NCBI GenBank assembly: GCA_030739585.1
Contig: JASLYX010000003.1
Span: forward strand, 103,812-147,632
Direction of reading: 5' to 3'
DNA length: 43,821 bases
Source: Candidatus Bathyarchaeota archaeon
Lineage (GTDB): Archaea > Thermoproteota > Bathyarchaeia > TCS64
Numbering within the stretch: position 1 is the first letter of the stretch; each line of letters opens with the position of its first letter. This document shows, piece by piece, positions 16,004 through 24,018 of this stretch. The notes beneath the pieces were generated by a model. The model made no database searches. It saw only the letters and a list, made by a program, of their open reading frames with translations, and was not told where the DNA came from. The position numbers and the translations under genes are program-made.

Positions 16004-17044
16004 ATGAAAGAGCCCATAAAGATCTTCATCACATTTCGTCTCGCCCCTGAGCTCATCAAAAAAGTAAAGACGGCAGACCCTCGGGTGGAGATCATCTACG
16101 AGCCCGAGATCCTGGGCAAGCTCCGATATCCCAACGACCAGCACGGTGCTCACATAGAACGCACCCCCAAGCAGGAGCTGCGATGGTTGGAAAACCTATC
16201 CAACGCTGAGATTATATTTGGATATCTCAATCGCCAGTACGCTAGCATTATAAAGGAACTCGCCCCTAAGCTCAGATGGATCCAGTCCCCTAGCGCCGGG
16301 ATTGGTCAATCAGCAAAGCGCACTGGGCTCACGGGGACAGACATCATCCTCACCACATCAAGTGGGATGCACGCAACCCCCCTTGCCGAGTTTTGCCTTA
16401 TGGCAATGCTGATGCATATCAAGGACTATGCCTATATGGCCCGAGAAAAGGCGGCCCATCACTGGGCGCGCACTAGCACCACTGAGCTCCGCACCAAGAC
16501 GCTAGCCGTGGTTGGACTGGGCAGGGTCGGGAGGGAAGTAGCCCGTCTAGGGCAGTGCTTAGGGATGAGAGTCATAGGGACTAAACGCCATATAGAAGGA
16601 GTCGCCCCTGCCTCCGTCAATGTTGAGAAGCTCCATCCCTGGACAAACCTCCACCCTATGTTAGGTGAGGCTGATTACGTAGTCCTTATCTGCCCTCACA
16701 CAGAGGAGACACAGGGGCTCATCGGAGAAGCTGAGCTCATTGCAATGAAGGAGGGCTCCATGCTCATCAATATTGCTCGGGGCTCCGTCGTAGACGAGCC
16801 TGCCCTCATTCGAGCCCTCCAATCGGGCCACCTTGGGGGCCTCGCATCCGACGTCTTCTGGAAAGAGCCCCTTCCCCCCGAGAGTCCCTTCTGGGACATG
16901 CCCAACGTCATAATCAGCCCCCACTCCGCTAGCACCGCGGACACTGAGAACTCGAAGCTCACCGAGATCTTTGTGGATAATATCCACCGCTACATCGATG
17001 GAAAACCTATGCAAAACCTCCTTGACAAAGATGCCCTCTACTAA
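16004..17044 (+). CDS. D-2-hydroxyacid dehydrogenase, NAD(P)-dependent
   Basis: A 346-aa member of the D-isomer specific 2-hydroxyacid dehydrogenase family. It has the inserted Rossmann domain with VVGLGRVGREVARLG, the substrate and catalytic Arg in NIARGSVVDEPAL, HTEETQGL and the terminal catalytic His in SPHSAS. An interdomain helix, TPLAEFCLMAMLMH, matches the family. The substrate (glyoxylate, hydroxypyruvate, phosphoglycerate or a bulkier 2-ketoacid) cannot be told; there is no ACT domain, so SerA is unlikely. The frame is open from 15791, but the first 71 codons lie across the RNase P RNA gene and the family begins at the ATG at 16004. Confidence 0.92.
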   Translation: MKEPIKIFITFRLAPELIKKVKTADPRVEIIYEPEILGKLRYPNDQHGAHIERTPKQELRWLENLSNAEIIFGYLNRQYASIIKELAPKLRWIQSPSAGIGQSAKRTGLTGTDIILTTSSGMHATPLAEFCLMAMLMHIKDYAYMAREKAAHHWARTSTTELRTKTLAVVGLGRVGREVARLGQCLGMRVIGTKRHIEGVAPASVNVEKLHPWTNLHPMLGEADYVVLICPHTEETQGLIGEAELIAMKEGSMLINIARGSVVDEPALIRALQSGHLGGLASDVFWKEPLPPESPFWDMPNVIISPHSASTADTENSKLTEIFVDNIHRYIDGKPMQNLLDKDALY

Positions 17045-17372
17045 TCGGGGGCAAAACTAATCCCATATACCTCCAACATATCGAAAACTCGCGAAGGCAT
17101 TCCAAAATCGGCTTCATAAAAGAGCTGAGAATGAAGAACTGGTGCGACGTATGGCCTGCAAAGACCAGGTGAAAAGGCTTCGGGGAGCCTGTATTGGCCC
17201 CTAAGGCATATTTCCCATAGATTGCCTCGTCCTACTAAAAACTACAGAGACGCAAATCCCAAGGGGTTACAAGGAGGCGAGATGCTATTCCATCTTCCTC
17301 TGCATAAAGGCGTTGCCCTGATGACTCCACATCTGCCATATATTTAAGTCCCTTAAAGCCGAAATCAACCGG
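17045..17372. other. Intergenic region upstream of the TsaC/Sua5 gene
   Basis: Apart from the promoter near the right end I see no gene or RNA. A short frame starting MKNWCDVWPAKTR at about 17131 ends after 13 codons, so it is not counted. Confidence 0.5.
17338..17348 (+). promoter_or_regulatory. TATA box of the TsaC/Sua5 gene
   Basis: ATATATTTAAG lies about 30 bases ahead of the ATG at 17373, implying a leaderless or near-leaderless transcript. Confidence 0.65.
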
Positions 17373-17984
17373 ATGAAAGTCCTCCCCGCCACTGAAGAGC
17401 ATATTAAGATAGCAACTGCTCTCGTCCGCACAGGGGGCATTGTCGTCTACCCCACTGAGACAGTTTACGGCCTAGGATGCGCCCCTCAGATCAATGACGC
17501 CGCAAGGCGGATCTGCGAGATCAAGGGGAGGGGAAAAAAGCCCCTCCCCCTCGCCTGCAGCAGCGTCACGGTGGCTAGAAAAGTAGTGGAGTTTAACCCC
17601 ATAGCAGAGCGCCTCGCTGAGAGATTCTGGCCGGGGCCCCTTATGCTAGTCCTCCCTGCGGTCATGGAGTATGGCATGTACGTCACCCATGGGGCCAAGA
17701 CCCTGGGAGTCAGGGTCCCCGATCACGAGGTCTCCAGGAGCCTCGCGAGGCAAAGCGGGGGGGTCATCGTGAGCACCAGCGCCAACAAGACCGGTATTGC
17801 TCCGCCTACCACCGTAGAGGGGGCTATCCAGCAGATAGGAGAGGAGGTTGATCTCGTCCTCGACGCAGGTCCCACCCCAGGAGCGATCCCCTCCACTGTC
17901 CTCAATTTAAGCGGGGAGCAAATCTGGGTGATCAGAAGAGGGCCCATTACGCAGTCCCAAATAAATACAGCACTTGACGCCTAG
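17373..17984 (+). CDS. L-threonylcarbamoyladenylate synthase (TsaC/Sua5 family, short form)
   Basis: A 203-aa YrdC-fold protein that makes threonylcarbamoyl-AMP from threonine, bicarbonate and ATP, the first step of the universal t6A37 modification of ANN-decoding tRNAs. Visible marks are GGIVVYPTETVYGLGC near 21, the KGRGKKPLPL nucleotide-binding block near 51, RFWPGPLMLVLP near 84, LGVRVPDH near 112 and STSANKTG near 134. It lacks the C-terminal Sua5 domain, so it is the short TsaC-like type. The KEOPS subunit gene cgi121 is 1.5 kb downstream, in keeping with a shared pathway. It converges on the DUF89 gene with a 4-base overlap. Confidence 0.94.
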   Translation: MKVLPATEEHIKIATALVRTGGIVVYPTETVYGLGCAPQINDAARRICEIKGRGKKPLPLACSSVTVARKVVEFNPIAERLAERFWPGPLMLVLPAVMEYGMYVTHGAKTLGVRVPDHEVSRSLARQSGGVIVSTSANKTGIAPPTTVEGAIQQIGEEVDLVLDAGPTPGAIPSTVLNLSGEQIWVIRRGPITQSQINTALDA

Positions 17985-18868
17985 AGACTCCAACCCTGGG
18001 ACACGAGCTTTGCGACATTCTCCCTGAGAGGGACCCCAACTGAGGTTGCCACAGGATCACATTTAGCCCTGAAAATGAATAGCGTTGGGCAGGGGGCCCT
18101 ATACTCGGTTAAAGTCTCCCAGTTGGCCATTCCTTTGGCAAGGATCACGTCCGTTGAACCATAGACATCCAAGAACTCAGGAGAGACCTCAGAGAGATTG
18201 ATCCCCACCGCATCGGTGCCTGTTGAGATAACTAGGTCTGCCTCGCCCACCATTCCCACAGCCTCGGCATCCTCCATCAGAGCATCATTGAGGCTGGGCC
18301 CCCCCTTTACAGCCACGGCTACCCAGCACCCCAGACGCCTAAGCTCCCGGACCACTAGTTTGTCGAAGACGATCTCACCTGCGTTGTCAGTGAGATAAAG
18401 CAAGTTGGTGCGGGGCCCCAAGAGCTCTCTGAATTGATCCAGATTGTCTATGGTGAAAGCCTCGTTGCAAATGTTCTTAAAGGCGGCGTTGACGTCAGAG
18501 CTGTGCCCCGGGACGTCGTACTCAATGATGTTTCCAAGGCAGGAGATGAGAGCAGCCTTCCTTAGTCTTTCCTCTTGTGGCTGGCTAGCCACGAGGGCCT
18601 CGAAGGAGGGGAGGGTCTCAAGAGCCGACTGGTTAGCCTGCCTCTTGAGCTCTGCGTAGGAATCGAGGCACCCGGTGACTTCGTGGACGCGCCTGTCTCT
18701 CGAGGCTCCAATAAGGGCGGGAACCGCATCGGATCCATACATGTCGGCTATGAGATGGAGGATGACCTCCATGGTCTTCCTGCGTACCTTTTCGTCGTCG
18801 GTGGATCTAAGTATCTGCTGGTATCCTCTGTGGAGGAGACAGTAGCCGCAACGCGCACCCACCTTCAT
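17981..18868 (-). CDS. DUF89 / ARMT1-like damage-control phosphatase
   Basis: This 295-aa protein belongs to the DUF89 family (subfamily I, archaeal type). The N-terminal GARCGYCLLHRGY has a CxxC pair and the core motif YLTDNAGEIVFDKL near residue 160 carries the metal-binding Asp and Asn. Further blocks are VAVKGGPSLNDALMEDA and DLVISTGTDAVGIN near residue 210, and DVILAKGMANWETL. Family members are metal-dependent phosphatases that act on damaged or unwanted phosphometabolites such as sugar phosphates or phosphopantetheine. The specific substrate is not predictable here. It is divergent from the THUMP gene, with a 65-base shared promoter region. Confidence 0.9.
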   Translation of the reverse strand: MKVGARCGYCLLHRGYQQILRSTDDEKVRRKTMEVILHLIADMYGSDAVPALIGASRDRRVHEVTGCLDSYAELKRQANQSALETLPSFEALVASQPQEERLRKAALISCLGNIIEYDVPGHSSDVNAAFKNICNEAFTIDNLDQFRELLGPRTNLLYLTDNAGEIVFDKLVVRELRRLGCWVAVAVKGGPSLNDALMEDAEAVGMVGEADLVISTGTDAVGINLSEVSPEFLDVYGSTDVILAKGMANWETLTEYRAPCPTLFIFRAKCDPVATSVGVPLRENVAKLVSQGWSL

Positions 18869-18900
18869 CTTGAAACCTCAGACGCATGGAGGGGCATTGA

Positions 18901-18909
18901 TATAAAAAA
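18901..18909 (+). promoter_or_regulatory. TATA box of the THUMP protein gene
   Basis: TATAAAAAA sits 29 bases (centre) ahead of the TTG at 18934. The in-frame stop at 18898 excludes an upstream start, so the promoter fixes TTG as the likely leaderless start. Confidence 0.65.
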
Positions 18910-18933
18910 GGTAGGGTCATCTGTATAACCGCC

Positions 18934-19476
18934 TTGATCAATGACCCCGATCTCCTCGCCACATCAGATATATGGAGCATGAGCGCCGCGTGTAGCGAGC
19001 TCTGGATGCTCCTCAGGGCGGTGGGAGACAAGACCCCCAGGGTTTACAAGACCAGGGTGAAGGGGCTCATCGCTGCGGAGACCATCATCGGTCCCCTAGA
19101 CGCCATCCGAGGGATAAGGGGGGAGATCCGAGAGAGACCTGAGAGTTTCAAAAACCTCCTCAGGGTCATCCCAGTTGAGGCCACGGTTCCCACGGAGATA
19201 GGTGAGATCGTGGAGAAGGCTCGGGGGCTCGCGGAGAAAATCCCCAGGGACGAGTCCTTCAGGGTGACCTTGGAGAAGAGGAGAACGAAACTGCGGAGCA
19301 GGGAGGTCATTGACACCGTCGCTGAAAGGATCGACCGAAGAGTGGACCTAGGTGAGCCCGACTGGGTGGTTTTGGTGGAGATCGTGGGGAAGAGGACTGG
19401 TGTAGCGGTGATCCCCAGGGACGGGATACTCAGCGTTCAGAAAGAGCGGGCGGAACTAGCGTCTCAGGGGAAGTAG
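18934..19476 (+). CDS. THUMP-domain RNA-binding protein, Tan1-like
   Basis: A 180-aa archaeal THUMP protein: a N-terminal ferredoxin-like part followed by the THUMP core (PVEATVPTEIGEIVEKARGL, FRVTLEKRRTKLRSREVID, VDLGEPDWVVLVEIVGKRTGVAVIPR). The THUMP fold binds the acceptor end of tRNA. Without an attached catalytic domain it resembles Tan1, the tRNA-binding partner needed for N4-acetylcytidine formation. The start is a TTG, set by an in-frame stop at 18898 and a TATA box at 18901. Its 3' end overlaps the convergent cgi121 gene by 21 bases. It fits the surrounding tRNA-modification genes. Confidence 0.88.
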   Translation: MINDPDLLATSDIWSMSAACSELWMLLRAVGDKTPRVYKTRVKGLIAAETIIGPLDAIRGIRGEIRERPESFKNLLRVIPVEATVPTEIGEIVEKARGLAEKIPRDESFRVTLEKRRTKLRSREVIDTVAERIDRRVDLGEPDWVVLVEIVGKRTGVAVIPRDGILSVQKERAELASQGK

Positions 19477-20010
19477 CGCACCTTTCTCGACCAGGAGGCT
19501 CGTGAGAGCACTATAGCGTTCACCGCCCACTGCCTTGAGCTCATTTTCTAAGACCCCAAAAACTTGGGTAATTTCACGGAACTTTTTTTCATCCAGAGCA
19601 AGGACGGAATCGTCGGCTTTTCCCAGGATATCAAATGCTTTCCTGAAAGCCGCTTCGCTGAGACTGTCTCCCACCACGATCAGGGCTAATTGCTTAGTAT
19701 CCGGGCCTATCCCAACCAAGTCCAAGGCCTTAGAGATTTGGTCTTGGCATGACACATAGAGCAGTACCTCGATACTAAGCCCCCGGGAAATTGCCGATCC
19801 CGCCTCAATGGCGCCTACCGCGTTCACTGCAGCCATGTAAAGGTGCCTCCACCCTGCGATCCTAGCGGCATTGAATACCTGGAAGCCGGCCGGGCCGATG
19901 GCATCTTTGAGGTTTCTCAGAAGCTCGTCTACATCATTCACGGTAACACCATTGAATCCACCGATGGAAACTGCCTTAGTAGAACCCTTTATGGTGGCTA
20001 TTTTGACCAT
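19456..20010 (-). CDS. cgi121: KEOPS complex subunit Cgi121
   Basis: The 184-aa protein matches Cgi121, the KEOPS subunit that captures the tRNA 3' CCA end and activates Bud32 during t6A formation. Family marks include FNAARIAGWRHLYMAAVNAV (residues 45-64), the block SRGLSIEVLLYVSCQDQISKAL, and LALIVVGDSLSEAAFRKAF with the conserved GD. Length is normal for an archaeal homologue. No TATA box is at the proper distance from its ATG, so it is probably transcribed together with the small upstream ORF from a TATA-like TTTTATCC near 20210-20217. The TsaC/Sua5 gene nearby supplies the substrate of the same pathway. Confidence 0.88.
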   Translation of the reverse strand: MVKIATIKGSTKAVSIGGFNGVTVNDVDELLRNLKDAIGPAGFQVFNAARIAGWRHLYMAAVNAVGAIEAGSAISRGLSIEVLLYVSCQDQISKALDLVGIGPDTKQLALIVVGDSLSEAAFRKAFDILGKADDSVLALDEKKFREITQVFGVLENELKAVGGERYSALTSLLVEKGALLPLRR

Positions 20011-20431
20011 CTCACTCTACTCTTAAAGTTTAGCTCAGTGCGCGGGTAACCTCTGCTTTGGTTTCCCGGTGAGCGTTGAAGGCGACTTGGAGGAGGCTCA
20101 GAGTGTTCCTTCCCTTCCAAGGGAAGGCATAGACTCCCAAGACTTTGGGTAACATCCCGATCAGATGAGAGGAACGATTGATGATAAAGGTCTTCCCAGT
20201 TAGGATATGGAGGATAAAACAGTCTCCTTAAAAAAAACCTAAAAAAAGGGGGTTTAGATGGGTCTGGCTAGTTCATGTTTTTCTTTAGCCTTTGGCTGAC
20301 AACCCTTGCGAGTGATAATTTAAGTCATGGACTTTTTCTTTGGATAAAATTAGTGCGCGAATTGAAGGCACTGGAAATAAATTTCTTCTATTGAAAAAGT
20401 TAAAAGGGTTTGGATTACAATTCTCCTAGTA
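20011..20431. other. Region upstream of cgi121 with a small ORF
   Basis: A small minus-strand ORF (listed separately) occupies 20030-20155, and a TATA-like element lies near 20210. The rest, 20220-20431, holds A/T-rich tracts (minus-strand T runs at 20228-20249) and the promoter zone of the plus-strand secreted protein. No RNA gene is recognised. Confidence 0.45.
20030..20155 (-). CDS. Possible small protein upstream of cgi121, 41 aa
   Basis: The ORF starts MLPKVLGVYAFPWKGRN and ends in KAEVTRALS, with good coding character; in-frame sequence without stop continues upstream to about 20225 but lacks a usual start codon. A TATA-like TTTTATCC at about 20210-20217 would start transcription near 20186, 31 bases before this ATG. 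It ends 20 bases before cgi121, so it would be cotranscribed. No family is recognised; it might be the C-terminal remnant of a longer gene. Confidence 0.4.
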   Translation of the reverse strand: MLPKVLGVYAFPWKGRNTLSLLQVAFNAHRETKAEVTRALS

Positions 20432-21025
20432 ATGATGAAAGCTACTAAAACAATACTAGCGTTGGTAATTATCGTGTTTTCAGTGACATCAGGTTTTACA
20501 ATTGTTTGGATCGCTAATGCTCAGCCTGCAGATGAGTCGAAGGAGGAAAGTTTTGAGGGTGAATCCCCATATACTTTCCGACTTGAGGGTTTAATAAGTG
20601 AAAGTGGAGAGGAGATATCCAACTGGGATGTAACAGTAGTTGCTCAAATTCAGTCAATTGGATCATTCGATCCCTTACTTCCTGGTGGTGTCGGGAAGAA
20701 TGTTGCCGGAAAAAATGTTAGCATGCCGGGAGATATCATTGAAATCGTCTTGTATGATTTAACCGACGATAAAAAAGTAGAGTATATCATTGGACAAGGC
20801 GCAAAGGCAGTAGCCACTCTTGTAGAACTAGATTTAGAACTGGATCATGAATATGAGGTTCGAATAACTACAATTCCGGAAGGAAGACTCTTAGCGGGAA
20901 CAATAAAAAATGAGTGGATTGAAACGAAAAAAAGTTCCGGTATTCCGGGATTTGGTACAGAGTCGATTATCCTTGGCTTACTTTCGGGTACAATAACGCT
21001 TTGGGTATTGAAGAAGAATCAATAG
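20432..21025 (+). CDS. Secreted protein with signal peptide and PGF-CTERM-like C-terminal anchor
   Basis: A 197-aa protein with a signal sequence (ILALVIIVFSVTSGFTIVWI, then a likely cleavage after NAQ), an acidic strand-rich outer domain that may be immunoglobulin-like, and a C-terminal tripartite tail: the motif IPGFGTES, a hydrophobic helix (IILGLLSGTITLWVL) and basic KKNQ. That tail has the layout of PGF-CTERM or related archaeosortase sorting signals, which lead to lipid anchoring at the cell surface. No archaeosortase gene lies in this window. The outer domain's function is unknown. It is AT-rich like other surface-protein genes here. Confidence 0.78.
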   Translation: MMKATKTILALVIIVFSVTSGFTIVWIANAQPADESKEESFEGESPYTFRLEGLISESGEEISNWDVTVVAQIQSIGSFDPLLPGGVGKNVAGKNVSMPGDIIEIVLYDLTDDKKVEYIIGQGAKAVATLVELDLELDHEYEVRITTIPEGRLLAGTIKNEWIETKKSSGIPGFGTESIILGLLSGTITLWVLKKNQ

Positions 21026-21129
21026 ATGCTTGAAAAACTAAGAATAAATTTTATCCAGTAGTAAACTGAGAGCTTAGATTTTTGCATTAATGACTTTACC
21101 GGTTATTAAGAAAAAATAATTAATGAGCA

Positions 21130-21156
21130 CGCAAAAAAAATATAATATAAAAAGAG
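21130..21156 (-). terminator. T-rich terminator candidate after the SDR gene
   Basis: Read on the minus strand just beyond the SDR stop codon, there are a T5 tract and an ATATTTTTTTTGCG tract, which match archaeal oligo-T terminators. Confidence 0.4.
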
Positions 21157-21162
21157 GGGTAA

Positions 21163-22071
21163 TTAGTAAAACTCTAATTCTTTAATTCCACCTTCCGGAG
21201 TTTGGTAACGTACGCTTTTCGGAAGGTCGTAAGTTACATAGACAGCTTGTGTTAATTTCTTGGTCCAGTTTGCTAGAGCAGCCTCTCTTCCATTTCGACT
21301 TAGATAGTCCGCGACTTCTCTTGTACCTAATCTCTGCCCGGTAATACCAGAACCATCTTGAAGAGCCAAGAAAACCCAAGCTTCCTGGAAAGCTTCAACC
21401 AAAGATTCATCGTCGGCGTATCTTTCTTGCATCTCATCGGGCATCGCTGAGGCTTCTGCGAGCGTCAGTTCAGTGGGTTTCAATCGTTTTCCGGGGGGAG
21501 AAGCCACGTTTAGAGAATTCACCGCAATGTTGTATTGCTTTAACTCCATTGCTAAACATTGAGTTAATCCTTCGATAGCATACTTAGTTGGGCAATAGCC
21601 TATTTCAGCAACAAATCCTACTTCGGCTGATCGTGACGTGATGTTTAAAATGCTGCCACCGCCTTGGTTCTTCATGGTTTCAAAAAATGCTTTTGATAAA
21701 ATGAATTGCGATCTGATATTAACGTTGAAAGTGAGGTCCCAGTCTTTTACGGTCATCTGATCAAATGTTTTCCATAGGCTGGTTGCGGCATTGTTAACAA
21801 GGCAATCGAGTCTTCCATACTTATCTAGAATATCATCTCTCATTTCATAAATTTCTTTCTCGTTAGAGAGATCCATGGGATAAATTGTTACCTCGCCTCC
21901 ATGAGAGCGGATGGTCTGCGCCATACTTTCCAACTCGGAACTTGTACGGGAGCAGCCTGCGACCTTAGCCCCAGCACGAGCATAAGCGACCGCCATTCCC
22001 CGACCAAACCCCCTTCCAGAGCCCGTGACTAAAACTACTTTATCTTTCATTTCATTCAATCTGAAACCCAT
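21163..22071 (-). CDS. Short-chain dehydrogenase/reductase
   Basis: A 302-aa classical SDR, NAD(P)-dependent. It shows TGSGRGFGRGMA (TGxxxGxG dinucleotide loop), VNNAATSLWK, the catalytic Ser in NITSRSAEVG and the YxxxK pair in YCPTKYAIEG. Length exceeds the usual 250 because of a C-terminal extension that resembles no domain I know. The substrate is unknown. The frame begins at a TTG at 22080, but a TATA element (minus ATTTATAT, about 22091-22098) centred 24 bases before the ATG at 22071 favours the ATG. It lies downstream of the amidohydrolase in the same direction, with a gap of about 157 bases, so they may be functionally linked. Confidence 0.9.
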   Translation of the reverse strand: MGFRLNEMKDKVVLVTGSGRGFGRGMAVAYARAGAKVAGCSRTSSELESMAQTIRSHGGEVTIYPMDLSNEKEIYEMRDDILDKYGRLDCLVNNAATSLWKTFDQMTVKDWDLTFNVNIRSQFILSKAFFETMKNQGGGSILNITSRSAEVGFVAEIGYCPTKYAIEGLTQCLAMELKQYNIAVNSLNVASPPGKRLKPTELTLAEASAMPDEMQERYADDESLVEAFQEAWVFLALQDGSGITGQRLGTREVADYLSRNGREAALANWTKKLTQAVYVTYDLPKSVRYQTPEGGIKELEFY

Positions 22072-22090
22072 TGCTATCAACAGTTAACTA

Positions 22091-22098
22091 ATATAAAT
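22091..22098 (-). promoter_or_regulatory. TATA box of the SDR gene
   Basis: Minus-strand ATTTATAT is centred 24 bases before the ATG at 22071, so the SDR gene has its own promoter and is not only read through from the amidohydrolase gene. Confidence 0.55.
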
Positions 22099-22227
22099 AA
22101 TCTTTTTGTATATCAGAAAAGCTCTAACTTAGAATCAATTTAATCATTAGAAACAATATTTTAATTTTTTTATATTATTATTAATACATCTTGGTCATTA
22201 TTTGCAGGAAAAAGGGAAAAGTTGATG

Positions 22228-24018
22228 TTAATTGCTTCTTCTCAGGATCTTTCCAGGCCTCTCTCCGGTTAGTTTTCCACCTTTTACTGCCGGAATGCCA
22301 TTGGTGAAAACATATTCTATTCCTTGCGCATATGTTCTGGGCTCTAACTCCGTTCCGGTTATTCTGAGATTCTTCAAGTCCAATAGTACAATGTCGGCGT
22401 ATGCACCCTCCCTAAGGATACCACGACCTTGAAGGTTGTGTACTCGGGCTGCGGTCCTAGAGATTCTCTGGACGGCTTCATCAAGTGTGAAAAGATTACC
22501 ATCTCTAACGTATTTGATGAGGAATAAAGGAAATGCACTGTAGGAATTGATTCCTCGTCGTGTATACGGTGGATTCGGGGAGGAGTATTTACTATCTATT
22601 GCCCATGTGTCGAGTCCAACGCTTCCTAAGGGATGGATATAGAATAGGTTATGACTTTCTCGTTCCCAAGCCTTTCTTCCAGATGTATCGGGATACATCA
22701 AAGTCTCGTGATCCTCAGTGATTATATCGAAAAAGGTCTCAAGTTGATCGGCTTCTCTATCGGCGGCTATTTCAGCAATGGTCTTTCCATCTATTCCGGG
22801 GCTCCTACTTTTTATGATGTAAATGGTCTCTGCCCATTTAGGATTGAAATTTGGGCTACAGTATATCACCCAGCTCCAGGAGCCACTCATGATGACATCT
22901 TTAATCTCTGCCCTGAAATCCTTGGACTTTAGCCATTTGCTAAGGTTCTCTCTGCTCCCTAGAGTCCGGAGCCAAGGCTCGAGGAGGGAGGCAAGATAGG
23001 GGCCGATCCATGTAAAGCCTCCCCGTATCATAGTGGGTATTGTATCCCAAGTTATATCAAGCTCGTTCTCGGATTCTCGGGCAATTGTATCGAGGGTAAC
23101 CTTAATGTTCGCTCTTTCTAATTCTTCTGGTGGCGTTGGAATAATGGTCCAACCTGATCTGAGATGAGCTAGATGGAGTCTAACCCCCGTTTCTTTATGA
23201 ATTTCGATGCTTTCAAGTATCCCTCTAATAGGCTCTGAGGGTTTTCGTCCACTAGTAACGCCGGTCCTGAGACCTGTTTTCCTCCAGTGGGGGCAATAAA
23301 TCCCATTATATGGTTTTAATGCAGAAACCCCATCAACCAGTTCCTCGGTTGTTGCATAGACATCTGGATCGTAATCTAAGCCTGCACTCATCCCGATGCA
23401 TCCGTCCTCCATAGCACCCACAATAAGGTCTTTCATTTCCCCCATCTCCTTCTTTGTGGAGGCGCGCTTCGAGTCAAGTCCCATAACGTGTCGGCGTATT
23501 GTGGCGTGCCCGACGAGAGGTGCATAATTCATTGATATTCCGATCTCCTCTACTTTATTGAGAAAGCCTTTCATGGTACTCCAGGTTATTTTCCATCCAA
23601 AGACCTTGTCCATCCATTCATTCACTTGATCAATTGAATAGAAACGCTTGTTTGGATGGTATTTGTAGGGGTCAAGTTCGGAGAGATAGTCGCTGAGCAT
23701 CACGGGCATCATTCCTTGGTCACTAACAGGGGCCATGGATTGCCCACATTGACCACCAATGAAGGTCGTAATTCCCTGCATAATGCCATTCTCACAATCA
23801 GGATACCATAGAACCGTTTGGTCAAAATGGCTGTGAGCGTCTATAAATCCGGGGAGTGCTGTCAATCCCCTGGCATCCACCACCGTTTTAGCGTCCCCAG
23901 TTACATCGCCTAGGGCAACCACTTTATCCCCATTTACGCCGATAGACCCCTTATAGGGGTCTTTCCCCATTCCCTCTACAATTAAGGCGTTATTGATGAG
24001 AAAATCAAATTCATCCAA
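22228..24018 (-). CDS. N-acyl-D-amino-acid deacylase-like amidohydrolase
   Basis: A 596-aa amidohydrolase-superfamily enzyme of the D-aminoacylase/dihydroorotase-like group. Metal-binding marks: DAHSHFDQ near residue 60, the D-aminoacylase-type Cys in FIGGQCGQS near 92, LVGHATIRRHVMG near 165, LHLAHLRSGW near 283, and a late Asp in WAIDSKYSS near 475. The C-terminal composite domain has GILREGAYADIVLLD. Known relatives remove the acyl group from N-acyl-D-amino acids or act on N-acyl-D-glutamate. It is near a peptide-type ABC importer, suggesting the imported compound is its substrate. The start is TTG at 24018 (no in-frame ATG). Upstream is a TATA box with an adjacent palindrome. Confidence 0.85.
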   Translation of the reverse strand: MDEFDFLINNALIVEGMGKDPYKGSIGVNGDKVVALGDVTGDAKTVVDARGLTALPGFIDAHSHFDQTVLWYPDCENGIMQGITTFIGGQCGQSMAPVSDQGMMPVMLSDYLSELDPYKYHPNKRFYSIDQVNEWMDKVFGWKITWSTMKGFLNKVEEIGISMNYAPLVGHATIRRHVMGLDSKRASTKKEMGEMKDLIVGAMEDGCIGMSAGLDYDPDVYATTEELVDGVSALKPYNGIYCPHWRKTGLRTGVTSGRKPSEPIRGILESIEIHKETGVRLHLAHLRSGWTIIPTPPEELERANIKVTLDTIARESENELDITWDTIPTMIRGGFTWIGPYLASLLEPWLRTLGSRENLSKWLKSKDFRAEIKDVIMSGSWSWVIYCSPNFNPKWAETIYIIKSRSPGIDGKTIAEIAADREADQLETFFDIITEDHETLMYPDTSGRKAWERESHNLFYIHPLGSVGLDTWAIDSKYSSPNPPYTRRGINSYSAFPLFLIKYVRDGNLFTLDEAVQRISRTAARVHNLQGRGILREGAYADIVLLDLKNLRITGTELEPRTYAQGIEYVFTNGIPAVKGGKLTGERPGKILRRSN

